Shown: in pieces, positions 25,463 to 39,029 of the stretch
How the letters are laid out: each line of letters starts with the position of its first letter
Numbering within the stretch: position 1 is the stretch's first letter
Program-made: the position numbers and the translations under genes
The notes under the pieces: model-generated
Databases searched by the model: none
The model's input: the letters and a program-made list of their open reading frames with translations, nothing else
What the model was told of the DNA's origin: nothing
Assembly (NCBI RefSeq): GCF_009727055.1
Contig: NC_052350.1
Location: 18,660,840-18,724,839, forward strand
From: Benincasa hispida
Taxonomy: Eukaryota > Streptophyta > Magnoliopsida > Cucurbitales > Cucurbitaceae
Direction: 5' to 3'
DNA length: 64,000 bases

Positions 25463-25470
25463 CCACGTCA
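25463..25470 (+). promoter_or_regulatory. ACGT-core element (CCACGTCA) upstream of the formin
   Basis: CCACGTCA, a hybrid G-box/C-box type ACGT core recognised by plant bZIP factors, lies 266 bp upstream of the formin start codon. A second ACGT core (ACACGTCGG) lies at about 25441. Their role is inferred from motif only. Confidence 0.3.
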
Positions 25471-25735
25471 TCCATCTCGAAGGTATCAGCTATGGCAGAA
25501 GTACGGAAAACTGAAACTACTAACAAACACAAGGAAAACGAAGCCATCTGCCGGGAAAGGGAAAACCCCTGCGACTGCATATTGACCCTCAACACGAAGC
25601 GAAGACGGATATACCAGCTGAAACCTTCGAGCTTCAACAAAGGAACTGACAAGAAACGGAATCAGTCGTTCCCAATTTTCGTTTTATGTTTTATGAATTT
25701 GGGGCTGCAATTTGGAGGATTAGTTAGCCGGTGAT

Positions 25736-28700
25736 ATGGCGTTGCTGCGCAAATTGTTCTTCCGGAAGCCTCCCGATGGCCTTCTCGAGATCTGTGAAAG
25801 AGTTTATGGTACCGTATTTCTGTCTTCCTTCTGTTATTTTTGGTTTGATTCATTCGCCTCCCCTTTTCGATTGTTTGTCTTGATGCGCAACGATGGGGTT
25901 TATGCCGCATCAGCTTATCTTTTGTTTTGTGGTGTAAATTCGGATGTGAGAAGGGAAGTTTAGTACATATGGGGGAACGGAATAGAAGTAGAATGTTGTT
26001 TGGAGATTCCGTATCTCACAGTCTTCATTTCTCATGCAATCAAGTTAAATAAGCTAGATGGACGAGAAGGCTTTAAGCTTGTACTTGCAGGAAACGTGTC
26101 ACTCCAGCACTGGATGAGTAATTGATTAATTTAGAATCATTTCTAGGTGGGTTCTTTAAAGTTTAGAATGTTGCCTGATTTTGATTCAGAATGTCTTGTT
26201 TGATATATAAGCACGCAAGGATCCTGGTTCTATCCTCTTAACTTTACCCATTTTTTTCCTTTTCCAGAGAACTTGAAATTGAACTTCTGAACGAGTTTTA
26301 TCTCCAAGGGCACTTTCATATTAGATTCTAATTTGAGAATTGTTACTATGTACTGGTTGACATGCATCTGTGTTTTCTATTACAGTTTTTGATTGCTGCT
26401 TTACCACGGATACTTGGAAGGAAGAGAATTATGAAGTTTACTTAGGTGGAATAGTTGCTCAACTCCGAGAACATTTAGCAGACGCATCGTTCTTGGTATT
26501 TAATTTTAGGAGATTAGAGATACAAAGTAAGATGGGTGATATCTTATCTAAGTATGATATGACCATAATGGACTACCCTCAGCAGTATGAGGGTTGCCCA
26601 GTTCTAACGATGGAAGTGGTTCACCATTTTCTAAGATCATGTGAGAGTTGGCTTTCCCTTGGGCAGAATAATGTTTTGCTAATGCACTGTGAACGTGGTG
26701 GTTGGCCAGTTTTAGCTTTTATGCTTTCGGCTCTCTTGATTTATAGGAAACAATATAGTGGGGAACAAAGGACATTGGACATGGTTTATAGGCAGGCACC
26801 TCGTGAGCTTTTGCATTTTTTGTCTCCTATGAATCCAGTTCCTTCTCAATTAAGGTATCTGCAATACGTCGCAAGGAGGAATGTAGCCTTAGAATGGCCA
26901 CCTATGGACAGAGCTCTCACTTTGGATTGTATCATTTTGAGATTTATTCCAAATTTTGATGGAGAGGGTGGTTGTCGTCCTATATTTCGAATATATGGAC
27001 AAGATCCTCTGCTTGTCAGTGATCGAACTCCTAAAGTTCTTTATTCAACTCCAAAAAAAAGCAAAAATGTCCGTACTTTCAAACAGGTAACGTGATTCCT
27101 TAATCTGTATTTTTCAGAATCACAAGTTGATTGAAAACATATCTCATATGATTGTTTCCAGAAGCATTATTTTTTCAAATGATAAAGGGTTAAGATTCTT
27201 AATATATTGCTTTCTTTGGCCAATATGAGCCTAGCTTAGCAGTTAAAGTATCTCTACTTTTCTAAGTGGTCATATATTTGAATTCCCCACACATTATGTA
27301 ATATTCTAAACAAACGAGTAAATTATTTTCTTCTCATAGCATCAAAGCTGGTCAAGAAGTAAACTTTGGCTTTCGGGGACTGTAGTCTGGAGATAGGGAT
27401 GGGCAGCAACACCATGTGTGGGGATTTGAAACCTAATTCTGAAGTGTAACATGATAACAACTACTCATGATAATAAACAATATGTTGAAGTGCAATGATC
27501 ATAAGTAACCAGATTTTTTTTTTAATCTCTTTTGAAATTTAAAATTCTACTTGTATTAAATGGTTTTGGTTGTTCAGCGTGAGACACCCTTTATCCAGTA
27601 GGAGATTTAACGTTGGGGTGCTCCATGATTCATGGTAAATGAGCTTTTTAGGGAGTCAAATTAGACCATAAGGTCTGGAAATAATGATTTCATCTGGAAA
27701 GAGAAATTCATTTCCTCAACTTTTCCTATGCTGTTGCCCTCTTGGCCTAGTAAAAAATAAAGCTTACTGATTGGGAGTTGATTCTTTTTATAAAAACACT
27801 TAAGATCCATGACTTTATCTTGTACCCTGTTGCAGGCAGAATCAGAACTGGTTAAGATTGATGTTAATTGCCATATTCAAGGTGATGTTGTTCTTGAGTG
27901 CATCACCTTGCATGACGACATGGAATTTGAAGAGATGATGTTCAGAGCAATGTTTAATACTGCTTTTATTCGCTCTAATATTTTAATTCTCAACCGTGAA
28001 GAAATCGACACATTGTGGAATGCTAAAGATAAATTTCCAAAAGATTTTCGAGCAGAGGTATGCTTGTTTTCCCTGGCATGATTATCTTGTCCTGCTTTTC
28101 TTGCTTATTTTCTTTGCTCATCAATTGAATGTAGATTCTTTTCTCTGAGATGGATGCTGGAACTAGTACTGTTGCAAACGATATACTTTGCATTGAGGAG
28201 GAAGGTCTCCCCGTGGAAGCATTTGCTAAAGTGCAAGAGATCTTCAGTCACGTGGATTGGTTAGATCCCAAAGCAGATGTTGCCCTTAATGTGCTTCATC
28301 AGATGAATGCCTTAAATATAGCCAACGAGAAGTCAGACAATTATTCTCTTTGGAGTACGCAAGTTAGTCCTTTACTTCAGTGTACAAGTCCCAGAAAACT
28401 TCCGCAGAAGTTCATATTGGAGAACAAAAGTAAAATCTTAGAGAAGGAAGAATCTAGTCCAACATCTAAATTTTCTCCAGATGCTGCTAAAATTGAACAG
28501 AACAATGAATCTGATTCAGTATTCCAACGTGTGCCTCAATCTCCAGAGTCTTTTCCACTCACCTATGACATTTTGCAAGATTCTCCAAATTCAGAGGGAA
28601 GCGATAGGACCTCATACAGTGCTTCGGTTGGAAGCCACTCATTTATTGATTCTGAAGGAGAAATAGATGTTTCTCATCTGAAAACTGCATCTTCATCTTT

Positions 28701-31700
28701 TCCGAACTCAACATTGGATGTTTCTCTTGCACCTGAATCTCCTCAGACTAAAAATTTATATAGAGAAACAACCATACCACCACCTCCTTCTCTTCCCCAA
28801 CTTTCCACGGATATTTCTGCTACAAATGTTCTACCTCCTCCTCCTACTTCAACTGCATCACCAGCTCCGTCTAATCACTTTTCAACTCTAAGACCAGATA
28901 AAGCTTCATTCACTGAGGAAATAAAAATCTATTCAAAGGATCAAAATCAGTTATCAACCACCAGCCCCCCCCTGTCTGTAGCCTCTGCAATTAGTCCCTC
29001 AATACAGTCTTCTCCACCACCTCCTCCACCACCTCCTTCAACACCTCCTTTGAAGGATACCATACCAGTTAGAGTTAAAGCTTCTCCGACAACATCCCCT
29101 TCTTTGTCATCGACAGTAGCTTCCCATCCTACAATTACATCCTCCGTGCCTCAACCACCACCACCTCCTCCTCCTCCCACATCCACTGTAAATCATAAAA
29201 TTTCATTTCCAATCCCTTCACCTCCATCACCTCCTCCTCCTCCTCCAATGGTCGTTACAAATGCTAAAATTTCCTCTCCAATGCCTCCACCACCACCTCC
29301 TCTTCCTATGACGTCGAAACAGGTTGAAAGTACTACAACATTTGTTCCTCCACCACCACCACCACCACCACCACCACCGCCTATTCCTATGACATCCAGG
29401 CAGGTTGGAAGTACTTCAACATCTTTGCCTGTTCCTCCACCGCCGCCACCTCTTCCGTCTAGACAGGTTGGAAGTACTTCAACGTCTTTGCCTGTTCCTC
29501 CACCGCCGCCACCTCTTCCGTCTAGACAGGTAGGAAGTACTTCAACATCTCCATCTGTTCCCCCTCCTCCACCACCGCCTGCTTCCACCAAAGGCTCCTC
29601 TTCACCTGTTCCTTCTGCTCCCCCTCCTCCTACCCTTTCTGGAAGAGGGACTTCAAAATCAGGTGAACTGTGTCCTGGTTCTCTTCTTGGAAATGGTTTG
29701 TCTAGGTCTTCCTCTCCTGTGCCACCAAGTGGTCCTCCATCAGGTATAAAGGGACGGAGTTTGTCACGTACGATAAGTTCAAGAACACATATAACCAAGA
29801 AACTGAAGCCATTGCATTGGTTAAAGTTATCTAAAGCAGTACAGGGAAGCTTATGGGCTGAAGCTCAAAAAACTGGTGAAGCTGCCAGGTATTCCAACCC
29901 TCAATTCTAGTCAAGTCTTGAAACAAGTCAAACGATGCTTCTGGACCAATGAAGTTAATATTTTTTGTAGGGCACCGGAGATTGACATGTCAGAGCTTGA
30001 AAGTCTTTTTTCAGCGGCAGTTCCTGCTTCTGATCAGCACAAGAAGTCGAGTGGACGTGGTTCAGTTGGCAATAAACCTGAGAAAGTACAACTGGTAATT
30101 AAATTCATCTAGCAGTTGATTCTGGGCATCATCTAGTTTAGAACCATTACCATTCTTGTTATACTTTTGATACAATAGTTTTGTTAGTTGTTATCATGTC
30201 ATTTTCGGTAGGTTATGAATTAAATTCATCTAGCAGTTGATTCTGGGCATCCTCTACTTTAGAACCATCAGCATTCTTGTGATACTTTTGATACAATAGT
30301 TTTATTAGTTGTTATCATGTCGTTCCCCGTAGGTTATGAATTATTGCTATAAAAAACTATTATAATAGAGGGATGAATCTGGTGACTGAATGACATCACA
30401 TCATTTGAAGGACATTATGAAATTATATAACAAACCATTTGAAGGGCGCTATATAAACATTATGAAGGATATTATGAAATTATTTGACAACGCATCATTT
30501 GAGGGATGAATCTGGTGAGTGGATTTCATCTGCTGTCTGATTAATTATTTCCCATTTTCCCCCCTAAAAATATATATTTTTTGAAATGGTCATCTTGGTT
30601 GCTTTTCCTAATCAGTAGTTTGCTGCTGACAAGATATTGCTGTAAAATGCAAATGTTAGCATGGTTATCATTGCTTTCTGCTTCTTCTCCTAGTTATAAT
30701 TAATATCAACTTTTTTGGGGATTCCTTAATGCTATGTTCGATTACCTGCTATTTGCACAGATTGATCACAGGCGAGCTTACAATTGTGAAATCATGCTTT
30801 CAAAGGTCAAGGTGCCTTTGCATGATTTAATGGTAAGATGGTTTATCTTTGTATGTCTTTCAATGAAGTTGAGATAAAAATATGCTTCAATTATCTAATC
30901 ATCATTTCTACTTATCATGGTACTAAAGGAATGATTCACGGCAAAGCCATGGAGGCTTGTCTCTCCATTGTTGTCCATTGTCGTTGAGCATTGTTCTTGC
31001 AGTCTCAATTTGATTAGATTTTAAGATTTGTCTTATATTGTTGTCTAGTTTCATGTTAGCGTTGATGAAACAAAATGAAAACTTCTTGAGTGTAATAAGA
31101 ACAATAGATATAGGGTCAAGATGTTTGTTTGGTAACATAATAGGGATGTTAATTCTATGCATTATGTTGTTTCTTTTATTAGTTTCAATTGTACTGTAGC
31201 TCTTTTTCTAATGTTTGACGTTTGTAGTGGAAGAGGATTTATTTCTTTGCATTCTTCAATAAAAAATAATTTGCTTTTTAAAAGAATGCAGCTAATTAGT
31301 ATTGTCAATATTTTGTGTGTAATGCATGCTCAAGTTTGTTGGTAATTTATTCTTATTAACTTTAAATAGCATGCCTTCTTGGGTAATGGTGGCAGAGTTC
31401 TGTGCTTGACCTTGAAGATTCAGCTCTGGATATCGATCAGGTCGAGAATCTTATTAAGTTTTGTCCGACTAAGGAGGAAATGGATTTACTTAAGGTTGGT
31501 AAATTATCAAAATTGATAATCCTTGTAAACTTGAAAGGCCTTGCCTCCTCTCTTGGTGAAGGCACTGTAGGCCTTTTTAATGCTAATAATTTAAGTACTT
31601 CTAAGTTTGGGATAAACTCAAGTGGTAAAGCAAATTATGGATAACTAATGCTGGCTTGTTCATGTGCAGGGGTACACCGGAGAAAAAGAGAAGCTTGGAA

Positions 31701-34700
31701 AATGTGAACAGGTTCTTAAGGAAACTTTTTCCGCATTTCTTTAGCGAGGTTTTGATTGCTGCCCAATCATGGATGACATGTGTAACACATGTTTATATAA
31801 CTGATACATGAAGCATATAAAATTGCTTTTTAACCACATTTAATGTAATTTTTTTTACTGCTCAGAAGATAAGGACATAATACTGAATTGTCTTGAGGCA
31901 ATTTCTTAATTCTCCAATGACAGTAGTACAGAAGCATTGACAAGGATGAGGTTTTTCTCAAAGATGAGAATCTATTTATGTACTTCAAGATATCCTGAAA
32001 AGAACAAAGAAAATATTTAATTATTATATAAGCCCTAGTTTATTATTAACATGGTGATCTGTAAACTTTTAAGTAAAGATATCCTGAAATATTAAAGCTG
32101 GCTTTGAAATGTTTTCCCTGCAAATTAGTTGGAAATTTTACTGTTCAATTTGATTAAATTAATTCACGACTTAATCAGTTAGTTGGAAATTAGTTGATTA
32201 TTGAGTTCAATTGGACCTTTTGGCTTCAGTTGCTTTGTTGTTAACCTTATTGTCACTCTCATATCATTGTAGTAGATCTATTCGGTTCAAATTTTCATAT
32301 AGTGATGCTTGAAAACTTGTATTGCATTTCCATCTTTCTATTCTCATCCACGGTCTCTCATTTTAGTTCAAACTGCATCGCTTACCAATTTGGAAAGTTA
32401 CATTCTTCTTTCATTTTTCTTTTCTTTTTCTTATTTTTTTTTAATAAAAACAGTTTAGGTTTTGATTTTAGAACTGACAAAGGGTTTTTTTTTCCCCCTC
32501 TCACAGTTCTTCTTAGGGTTGATGCAAGTACCTCGTGTTGAATCTAAACTTCGAGTCTTCTCATTCAAGATACAGTTTAGCTCTCAGGTCTATTGCCTTA
32601 CCCACCACAGCCACACATACATACGAATATACATGGAGATAATCGGTTAAATAACTAGTTACTTCAAAATCTTAAGCTGATGGGTTACAGTAAATTTAAT
32701 TACATCAACACTTCAACACTTATCTCCTTTGTAGGCTTGAATATTGTAGAAGGTCTTAGTGGAAATCAATATTAATTGAGGAAATGACATTAAAGGGGTT
32801 AGAAAACAGGACCTCCTACTCCAATAGCATGTTAAATCACCACTCAAGCCAAAAGTTTAAGCTGATTAGTTTTGGTGAATTTAGTTATATCATTACTTCG
32901 GCATAATCATTAAGCATCCCTCTTTAATTGTCATGCAGGTCGTGGACCTCAAAAAAAGCTTGAATTTTGTTAATTCTGCTGCAGAAGAGGTAATTCCTGC
33001 TCTGCAATTCGGAGCTCCTATGTGGCCAATCCACAGCCCGTGATTCTATGACATGGATTTGGAATTCTTATATCTTTTAATACTCTTATTACAGATAAAA
33101 AGTTCAGTGAAGTTGAAGAGAATCATGCAGACAATACTATCTCTAGGAAATGCTTTAAACCAGGGAACAGCAAGAGGTTAGTTGATGTTACATCTATATT
33201 CTCTGAAGTCAGTCCATTGCAGCCATTCATTTATCGTCATGAAGAAAATACATGAATTTATCAAAACATTTTAAACTTCTTGTTTTATAATCATAAAAGT
33301 TTTAAAATTTTGTCTTCCAGCAGAACCTTGTCTTTTAATCTGAACTCCTTTTCTTCTTTTGCTTCCTATAAACCTCGCTCACAATAATATGTTTAATCTG
33401 TACGTTTTATTAGGTTGAATTTCCTCTCTTCCTCTTCTCTCTCTCTGTGCATGGAAAGATTATCACGCTCATCCTAACTGAAATATCTCTTTTGTGATAG
33501 TCTCATTGACTTCATCTACTCATGGTTGTTGGCTCCTTTTTAGGCTCTGCTATAGGATTTAGGCTGGATAGCCTTCTTAAACTGACAGAAACTCGTGCAC
33601 GAAACAACAAGATGACTCTAATGCATTATCTTTGCAAGGTGCAACTTGTTCTATCTATTTCCTTATGAGCATGATCTATATTTTGTTAGTTTACGACTTT
33701 GCATTGACTATCACCTGTTGAGGCGTAAAATACAATATGGGATTTTAAATATTGTCTACTAACAATGTGTATCTCACTCTTTAACCACATTTTCTCGTCT
33801 TTGTAAAAGTTGCTATGACACACTAACAAAATACACACAAAAAAACGATCTGCTATTGTTATGTATCTCACTTTTTAAGTAGGAATATAACTTGTGGCCA
33901 GAAATGAGAGAGGGGAAAAGAAAAAAGAAAAATAGGTTAGAAAACCATGTGGGTTGGATGACATTGACACCTTCTCTAAAATGATAAAAAAATGGACAGT
34001 GATGGCCACTAAAATCAGGAACAGGGGCGTGAGATCAATTGAGAGATGGTTATGGGAATTCAAAATTACGGTGATGCCTGAAATTTTCAAATTTACCATT
34101 GGTAGTCAAAATTTATAGCTGGTTATAAACTTACAAAGATAATGAATTAATTTAAGTGGTTCCATGTTGATTTCAAGCTGAATTTCTTGGTTCTTGCTTT
34201 AGAACCAGTAGATGGATATTGGAGAGAGTTAGGTCTCTTGTGTGCTAAAATTTGCTTACATTAAATATAGTAGTGTATTTTAGGCCCATTTTCTTTATCT
34301 TCATCTCAAGTTTAGGTACTCTATTTTTTTTAACTGGCGTAGTGTGGTCCTCTAAAACTAGTTTTCTGAGTTTATTATTTATTAACGAGTGTAGATACTT
34401 GCTGACAAACTGCCAGAAGTTTTGGATTTTTCTAAAGATCTTGCAAGCTTGGAGCCTGCATCAAAGGTACTCTCTCTTTTAGTTGGTTTTGGACTTGTGT
34501 GTGTATGTGTGCGGAGGTTGCCTCCTGGACTGAGAAAGGCTCGATTTCTGTCCAGGTACAATTAAAGGTTTTGGCGGAGGAGATGCAAGCAATTAGCAAA
34601 GGGTTGGAGAAAGTTGTTCAAGAGTTGTCTACATCTGAAAATGATGGCCCTATATCCAATAATTTCCGAATGGTATTAAAGCTCACTGATTTAGTGTGCA

Positions 34701-35849
34701 CTTTTTCCCCCACTGTGAAGCTAATATTCATAGTTGTAAACTATCATCGTCTCTTATTCTTCTTGGGATCTAGGGAATATGGTCTTTAATGAGTTTATTT
34801 GAAGAATTTATCCATTCCAATGAGATTAACAATCTCAAGCCTCATTTTTCTTGGTCTTCTCTACTATGCAACATGGCCTGAACGTTAGTAGGTGGTTTTG
34901 GCTAAGTTTTGTTCATCTTTTTAGTTTTCTTTGATGTTCTTTCTTTGCTGTGCATATATCTTGATTGATCAAACTATATCACCGTAGCCCTGTTAGTAGT
35001 TTTCTAATGGGAAAAACTGTCCTTTTCATCTATTTTCTAAAATAATTCGGCCTACATGACATAGATTTGAATGTACTCTTAGTAGTCTGCTCTAATAAAA
35101 AAACAACCACATACTACAAAATATAAATTTTTATGAGAAATTCTCTATCCAACTTATTAAGAACCATAAGCCCAAACCCAAAGGTCTATATTCCTTGAGC
35201 TGGGAGCTTCTGCAGTGAATTTTTTAAAATCATTTTTTTAGATAATTTTACCAGTGCTCTCTTGACTTCATTTCCCTCTCCCTCTCTGGTGGTTCAGGTT
35301 TTAAAAGAGTTCCTTCGTTTTGCTGAAGCTGAAGTGAGAACTTTGGCTTCACTGTACTCTAGCGTGGTAGGTGCTGCTTCTTAGTGCAGTGTTCATACTT
35401 TGATCCTTTAGTTGGATTAGGTTATTGCTTATGTGGAATTTGATAATTTGCAGGGTAGAAATGTAGATTCTTTGATTCTTTATTTTGGAGAAGATCCAGC
35501 TCGCTGCCCCTTTGAACAAGGTATTTGTTCATTATAATTAAAAATATATATATAATAGATGTTAACCGGGAGATGGTTAACAGCATTAGCAAGCAGCAGC
35601 GGTCTGGATAACTCCTTACAGTGTCGTTGTTGATCTAACATTTTACCCCCAAATCATACTGCAGTTATGTCAACCTTATGCAACTTTGTGAGAATGTTTA
35701 ACCGAGCCCACGAGGAAAACTGCAAGCAGATTGAGCTTGAAATGAAGAAAGCAACCGAAAGCGAAAAATCAAAGACGGGGCACTTGCACAAGAGGACGAG
35801 TACGAGACAGTTATCACACTCCCAGATCGAGATTGGCAATGTCAAGTGA
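25736..35849 (+). CDS. Class II formin-like protein (PTEN-like/C2, proline-rich FH1, FH2)
   Basis: Predicted 1301 aa; actin nucleator and processive elongator. Exons: 25736-25808, 26386-27086, 27836-28057, 28135-29888, 29971-30094, 30761-30832, 31396-31494, 31670-31711, 32507-32587, 32939-32989, 33095-33176, 33544-33638, 34395-34466, 34556-34672, 35298-35366, 35454-35520, 35665-35849; frame and GT-AG hold at every junction. Residues 1-185 are PTEN-like; the loop HCERGGWP (125-132) keeps Cys126 but has Pro where PTEN has the catalytic Arg, so phosphatase activity is unlikely. About 195-338 is C2-like, probably membrane binding. About 545-835 is FH1 with long polyproline runs for profilin-actin. 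FH2 begins [15 protein letters not shown] (about 887) and includes [11 protein letters not shown] (1091-1101). The tail is short and basic. By memory it is closest to Arabidopsis FH13/FH14-type proteins; I do not assign the number. A GTAAGT just after the stop could start a 3'-UTR intron. Confidence 0.95.
27226..27302 (+). repeat. SINE-like (tRNA-derived) remnant in formin intron 2
   Basis: A tRNA-like layout is visible: an A-box-like TAGCTTAGCAGTTAAAG, then a B-box-like GGTCATATATTTGAATTCCC about 35 bp later. It is degenerate and without a clear A-tail. It may be an old SINE head. Confidence 0.35.
29398..29586 (+). repeat. In-frame 63-bp coding minisatellite in formin FH1
   Basis: Three tandem 63-bp units at 29398-29460, 29461-29523 and 29524-29586 encode 21-residue repeats of the form RQVGSTSTS followed by a proline run (residues 754-816). 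Units 1 and 2 are almost identical at the nucleotide level; unit 3 is more diverged. A related but diverged unit precedes them (29317-29397). Copy number is likely to vary between accessions because the units are in frame. Confidence 0.9.
30097..30338 (+). repeat. 121-bp tandem duplication in formin intron 5
   Basis: AATTAAATTCATCTAGCAGT starts at 30097 and again at 30218. The two 121-bp copies differ at only a few positions. Copy 1 begins two bases after the donor GT of exon 5 (GT at 30095-30096), so the donor itself is not duplicated. Confidence 0.85.
32640..32938. repeat. Dispersed-repeat remnant in formin intron 9
   Basis: The words CTTAAGCTGATGGGTTACAG (about 32670) and GTTTAAGCTGATTAGTTTTG (about 32857) recur, and the second is preceded by a decayed CTCTGATACCATG-like stretch. 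This resembles plant retroelement fragments that carry a tRNA-Met primer site. It is too decayed to classify. Confidence 0.3.
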
Positions 35850-36865
35850 AGTAAGTTAGCTTGTCATGTTCCTTCAAGTAAGCCCTCCAGATCTACAAAC
35901 ATTCAACACAAGAAAATTAGTTTTAGTGGAAGATTATCTACTTGTTGATGTTGAGAGAGGAGTGTAGCACATACCACATAATGACAAGTTAATTTGGCTT
36001 CACGAGGTAACATTCTTAATACGGTTCCATGGTGCTTTCGTCTATCAACGTCCCGCTTCGTTCTCTTGATACGGTTACCACATACTAATTGGTATCGTTA
36101 TGTGCATTGCAGCAACACTGGCAGATCACGCTTTATCCTGTTGTTCAATGTGCTGAACAGGCTGCTTGTATCGAAACTGAACAAATTCTTTTGTGTACAT
36201 AATTGTAGCAGAATAATACAGAGGATAGAAGAAAGTCAAATTTCCAAGGTTGCTCTATAATTTGAAGATCCTCTGGTATTCTTTTGTTTGGGAAAATTTT
36301 CATCCAAATGTATATTTACCTTTACCATTCAAAGAAAGTTTTGTGTTAAGCTTGTGTACTCCTTAGTTGCTGATCATTCATTTATTTTATTGACACATTT
36401 GGTCCACTCCCCCAAATTTACTTTCTATATTGGCACATTTCTATTGGGGTAAGAAAGGTCTTTTCTTACAATGTTTACTTTTTTTTCCCCCTATTTTAAT
36501 TAATTTTAAAGTTTTAAGCTTAGACCTATATTTCTTCATACCGTTTTCTACATCCTGCCGACATACTGAAGGGTGTCATAACTTTTCCTTCTCCATGGGT
36601 GTTTTTCTCCTGTTGTTCTAAGTGGCTTAAGGTTCTATTTATGAGATTCATGTTTGCTCATCTCTTGAGACGTCTTTTTGGTTGTGTGAGCAACTAAATG
36701 ATGGTTTTTTTGTCCTTATTTTTCTCTATTTTATTTGTGCCCTGATATCAGGTTATGAGGTCCTTTATCTTTAATGTAATTTGATATCTTTGGAAAATAA
36801 AAATACATTAAATTTGAAATTAAAATTTTAATTTAGATTGTTAACAAATGTTTATTTTGATATAG

Positions 36866-36945
36866 TTAAAGTGAGTTTAACTCAACGATTATTGACATGC
36901 GCTTTCTTTTTAGAGGTCGGAACTTCAATCATCCATCTGCGAAAT
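36866..36945 (+). repeat. SINE-like remnant
   Basis: A tRNA-like layout with AGTTTAACTCAACGATTATTG (A-box side) and AGAGGTCGGAACTTCAATC (B-box side). It belongs with the similar remnants near 40.0, 46.8 and 52.0 kb. Confidence 0.35.
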
Positions 36946-37129
36946 ACTACTAAAAAAGTCTTTACTTTGATGTCAACTATTAAAATAATCTTCTCTGTTC
37001 AAAGAACGTTCTTTGATTTAAGAGTTTGTTAATGATATATATATCTGGAATATTTATTTTATGGTCAAACTTTTAACAATATTAAAACTTTACTTACTCA
37101 CTTTGGCATCATTTCTTAAAATTAATATA

Positions 37130-37680
37130 AATTTATCTTTTTTCTGTTAAATTATTAATCTAGTCCTTGCTCTGAAGTTTGTATCTCTTTGATAATTGAG
37201 TTTTTAAAAATATCCACTAAATCTTTAATTTTTTTTAATTTTACATGTCTTAATTTTTTTAGGATAAATTACAAAAACTACACTTGAAGTATTGTCATAG
37301 TTACAATCACACTTTTAAACTTCCAGCTATAAGAATTAGACTCCTAAACTTCTACAAGTATTAAAATTGAACCCTCAAGCTTACAATAATTGTAGAAATT
37401 GAACCCATAAATATTAAAAATTGAACCCTAAAACTTATATAAATGTTATAAATTATAAATCACGTAAGTTTGATGGTCCAATTTGATCTAATTTTATTGC
37501 TCATTTAAGTTTGAGAGCTCAATTTCTAAAATTGAAAGTTTAAGAGTATAATTGTTATGCAGTATCATATTTTAGGGGTAATTTTTGTAATTATTAATTT
37601 CTTAAAAATATCGAAATGAATCAATCTATTAAATATAAATTTGAAGTTTATGTTTACTGGAATTCAAAACTTTCAATTTC
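37130..37680. repeat. Dispersed repeat interrupted by a fold-back element
   Basis: The flanks 37130-37261 and 37598-37680 together match 39030-39280 in order (GTTTGTAACTCTTT..., then CTATTGAATGTAAATTTGAG...). The middle part, 37262-37597, is absent from that second copy. Confidence 0.6.
37262..37597. mobile_element. Fold-back (MITE-like) element, copy 1
   Basis: The ends are imperfect inverted repeats about 90 bp long: AAATTACAAAAACTACAC at the left against the reverse complement of GGTAATTTTTGTAATTATT at the right. A second member lies at 51241-51556. It is non-coding. Target duplication is not clear, so the superfamily is left open. Confidence 0.6.
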
Positions 37681-39029
37681 TTTTGTGTTATTTGATAGTT
37701 GTATTTTTTGTAAGTAGAAAGTTTAACTCAATGCCCATCCTGAATCGATATTTGTAAATAAATATTATTGTGAAATTGAGAAAAATATAACAAATAAAGA
37801 ATTATATGGGTGTATATGTTTTTAGAGCCAATCTTAAAATTATTTTAAACAATCTAACCTTCTATTTCTTTATACCATAGGTATTGGTTTGGGCAGCTCA
37901 ACCGGTTATCCAACAAAAATGTCTATGTGACCATTTTTTTTTAAAAAAATAAATTGCCATTATTTTTTACTATCTTTTAAAAAATATGCATGATATAGGC
38001 TGTAATTTAATTGATGTAGCCTAAACTGTACTTGATCTATAACGTCTCGGATTCATGATTTGAATCAATATTTGAAATTCAGATTTGACACCTGATAGTC
38101 CCGACAAAGTAATCCTTGCTTATTTTAAGCTAATTCGAAGAATGAAGACTATCCTCATAAACTAAGACGGAGTCTTTTTAGCATACTTTATCTTCACTCA
38201 CGTAGACTATTCTCATAAACTAAGACTGAGCCTTTTTAGCATATTTTGTCTTTACTCACGTACTTCTTAGAAAAAATTTTAAGAGGCTAACTATGAACAG
38301 CTCCAAACTAATCACGCCTAACTATGAAGTTTTTATGATTAAGTCATTGAAAAGGAAGATGCACATTGTTGGTAGGTAGTAATTTTCAATTCTTTTAAAC
38401 CTTCTTAACCATACTTTTCATATCCTCAAAAACTCTCTCATTCGGTTGTAATCTTGGTTCATTCAGGTCCCCTTTTAAATTTGGAGCATCAAACTTTTGG
38501 GTCAATATGTGATCTAAGCTTTTGAGTCAAGCTTTTCGTGGACAAACCAAATAAAAATTGGTTGACATGTAATGCCCCGAGTTTAAGAGGAGGATATGTA
38601 CTGATATTTCGGTGTCAATGTAATTTCTTCCTTCATATGAGATGGTACTGAATGCTCATAATCCATTAGTATATTGTTCATAGTTTTTAAATCTATTTCT
38701 AACATCAACGTTCCAATCTACAGAATTTCAAGGTCACGAATGCGGGTGACATTCTCTGTGATATTTTTCTCTATTTGGTTTGGAAATTCTATTAAAGTTG
38801 AAGAATTAAAATTTCAGTTTAGCTTATTAGTAAAATTTTATTTTGATCTTTCAAAAAAAAAAAAAAAAAAAAAAAAAAAATGAAAGAAAGAAAGAAAGAA
38901 AGAAAATATTTTGACGAACTATTGGAACATTTTAATTTTCCATTATTCAGCGTCATTTATCTAATTTCGGCAAAAAGTAAATCGTTATTCTTTTATTTCC
39001 AAGAAAATCTTACATATGCTTGGATTTTT

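Noticed and set aside
25291..25734. Plus-strand open frame of 147 codons directly upstream of the formin
   Set aside because: It ends at the formin start in another frame, has no recognisable domain and lies where a promoter and leader are expected.
29193..29798. Long minus-strand open frame opposite the formin FH1 region (about 200 codons, glycine-rich)
   Set aside because: It is the antisense of polyproline codons (CCN read as GGN) and has no domain. The plus-strand frame is clearly the formin.
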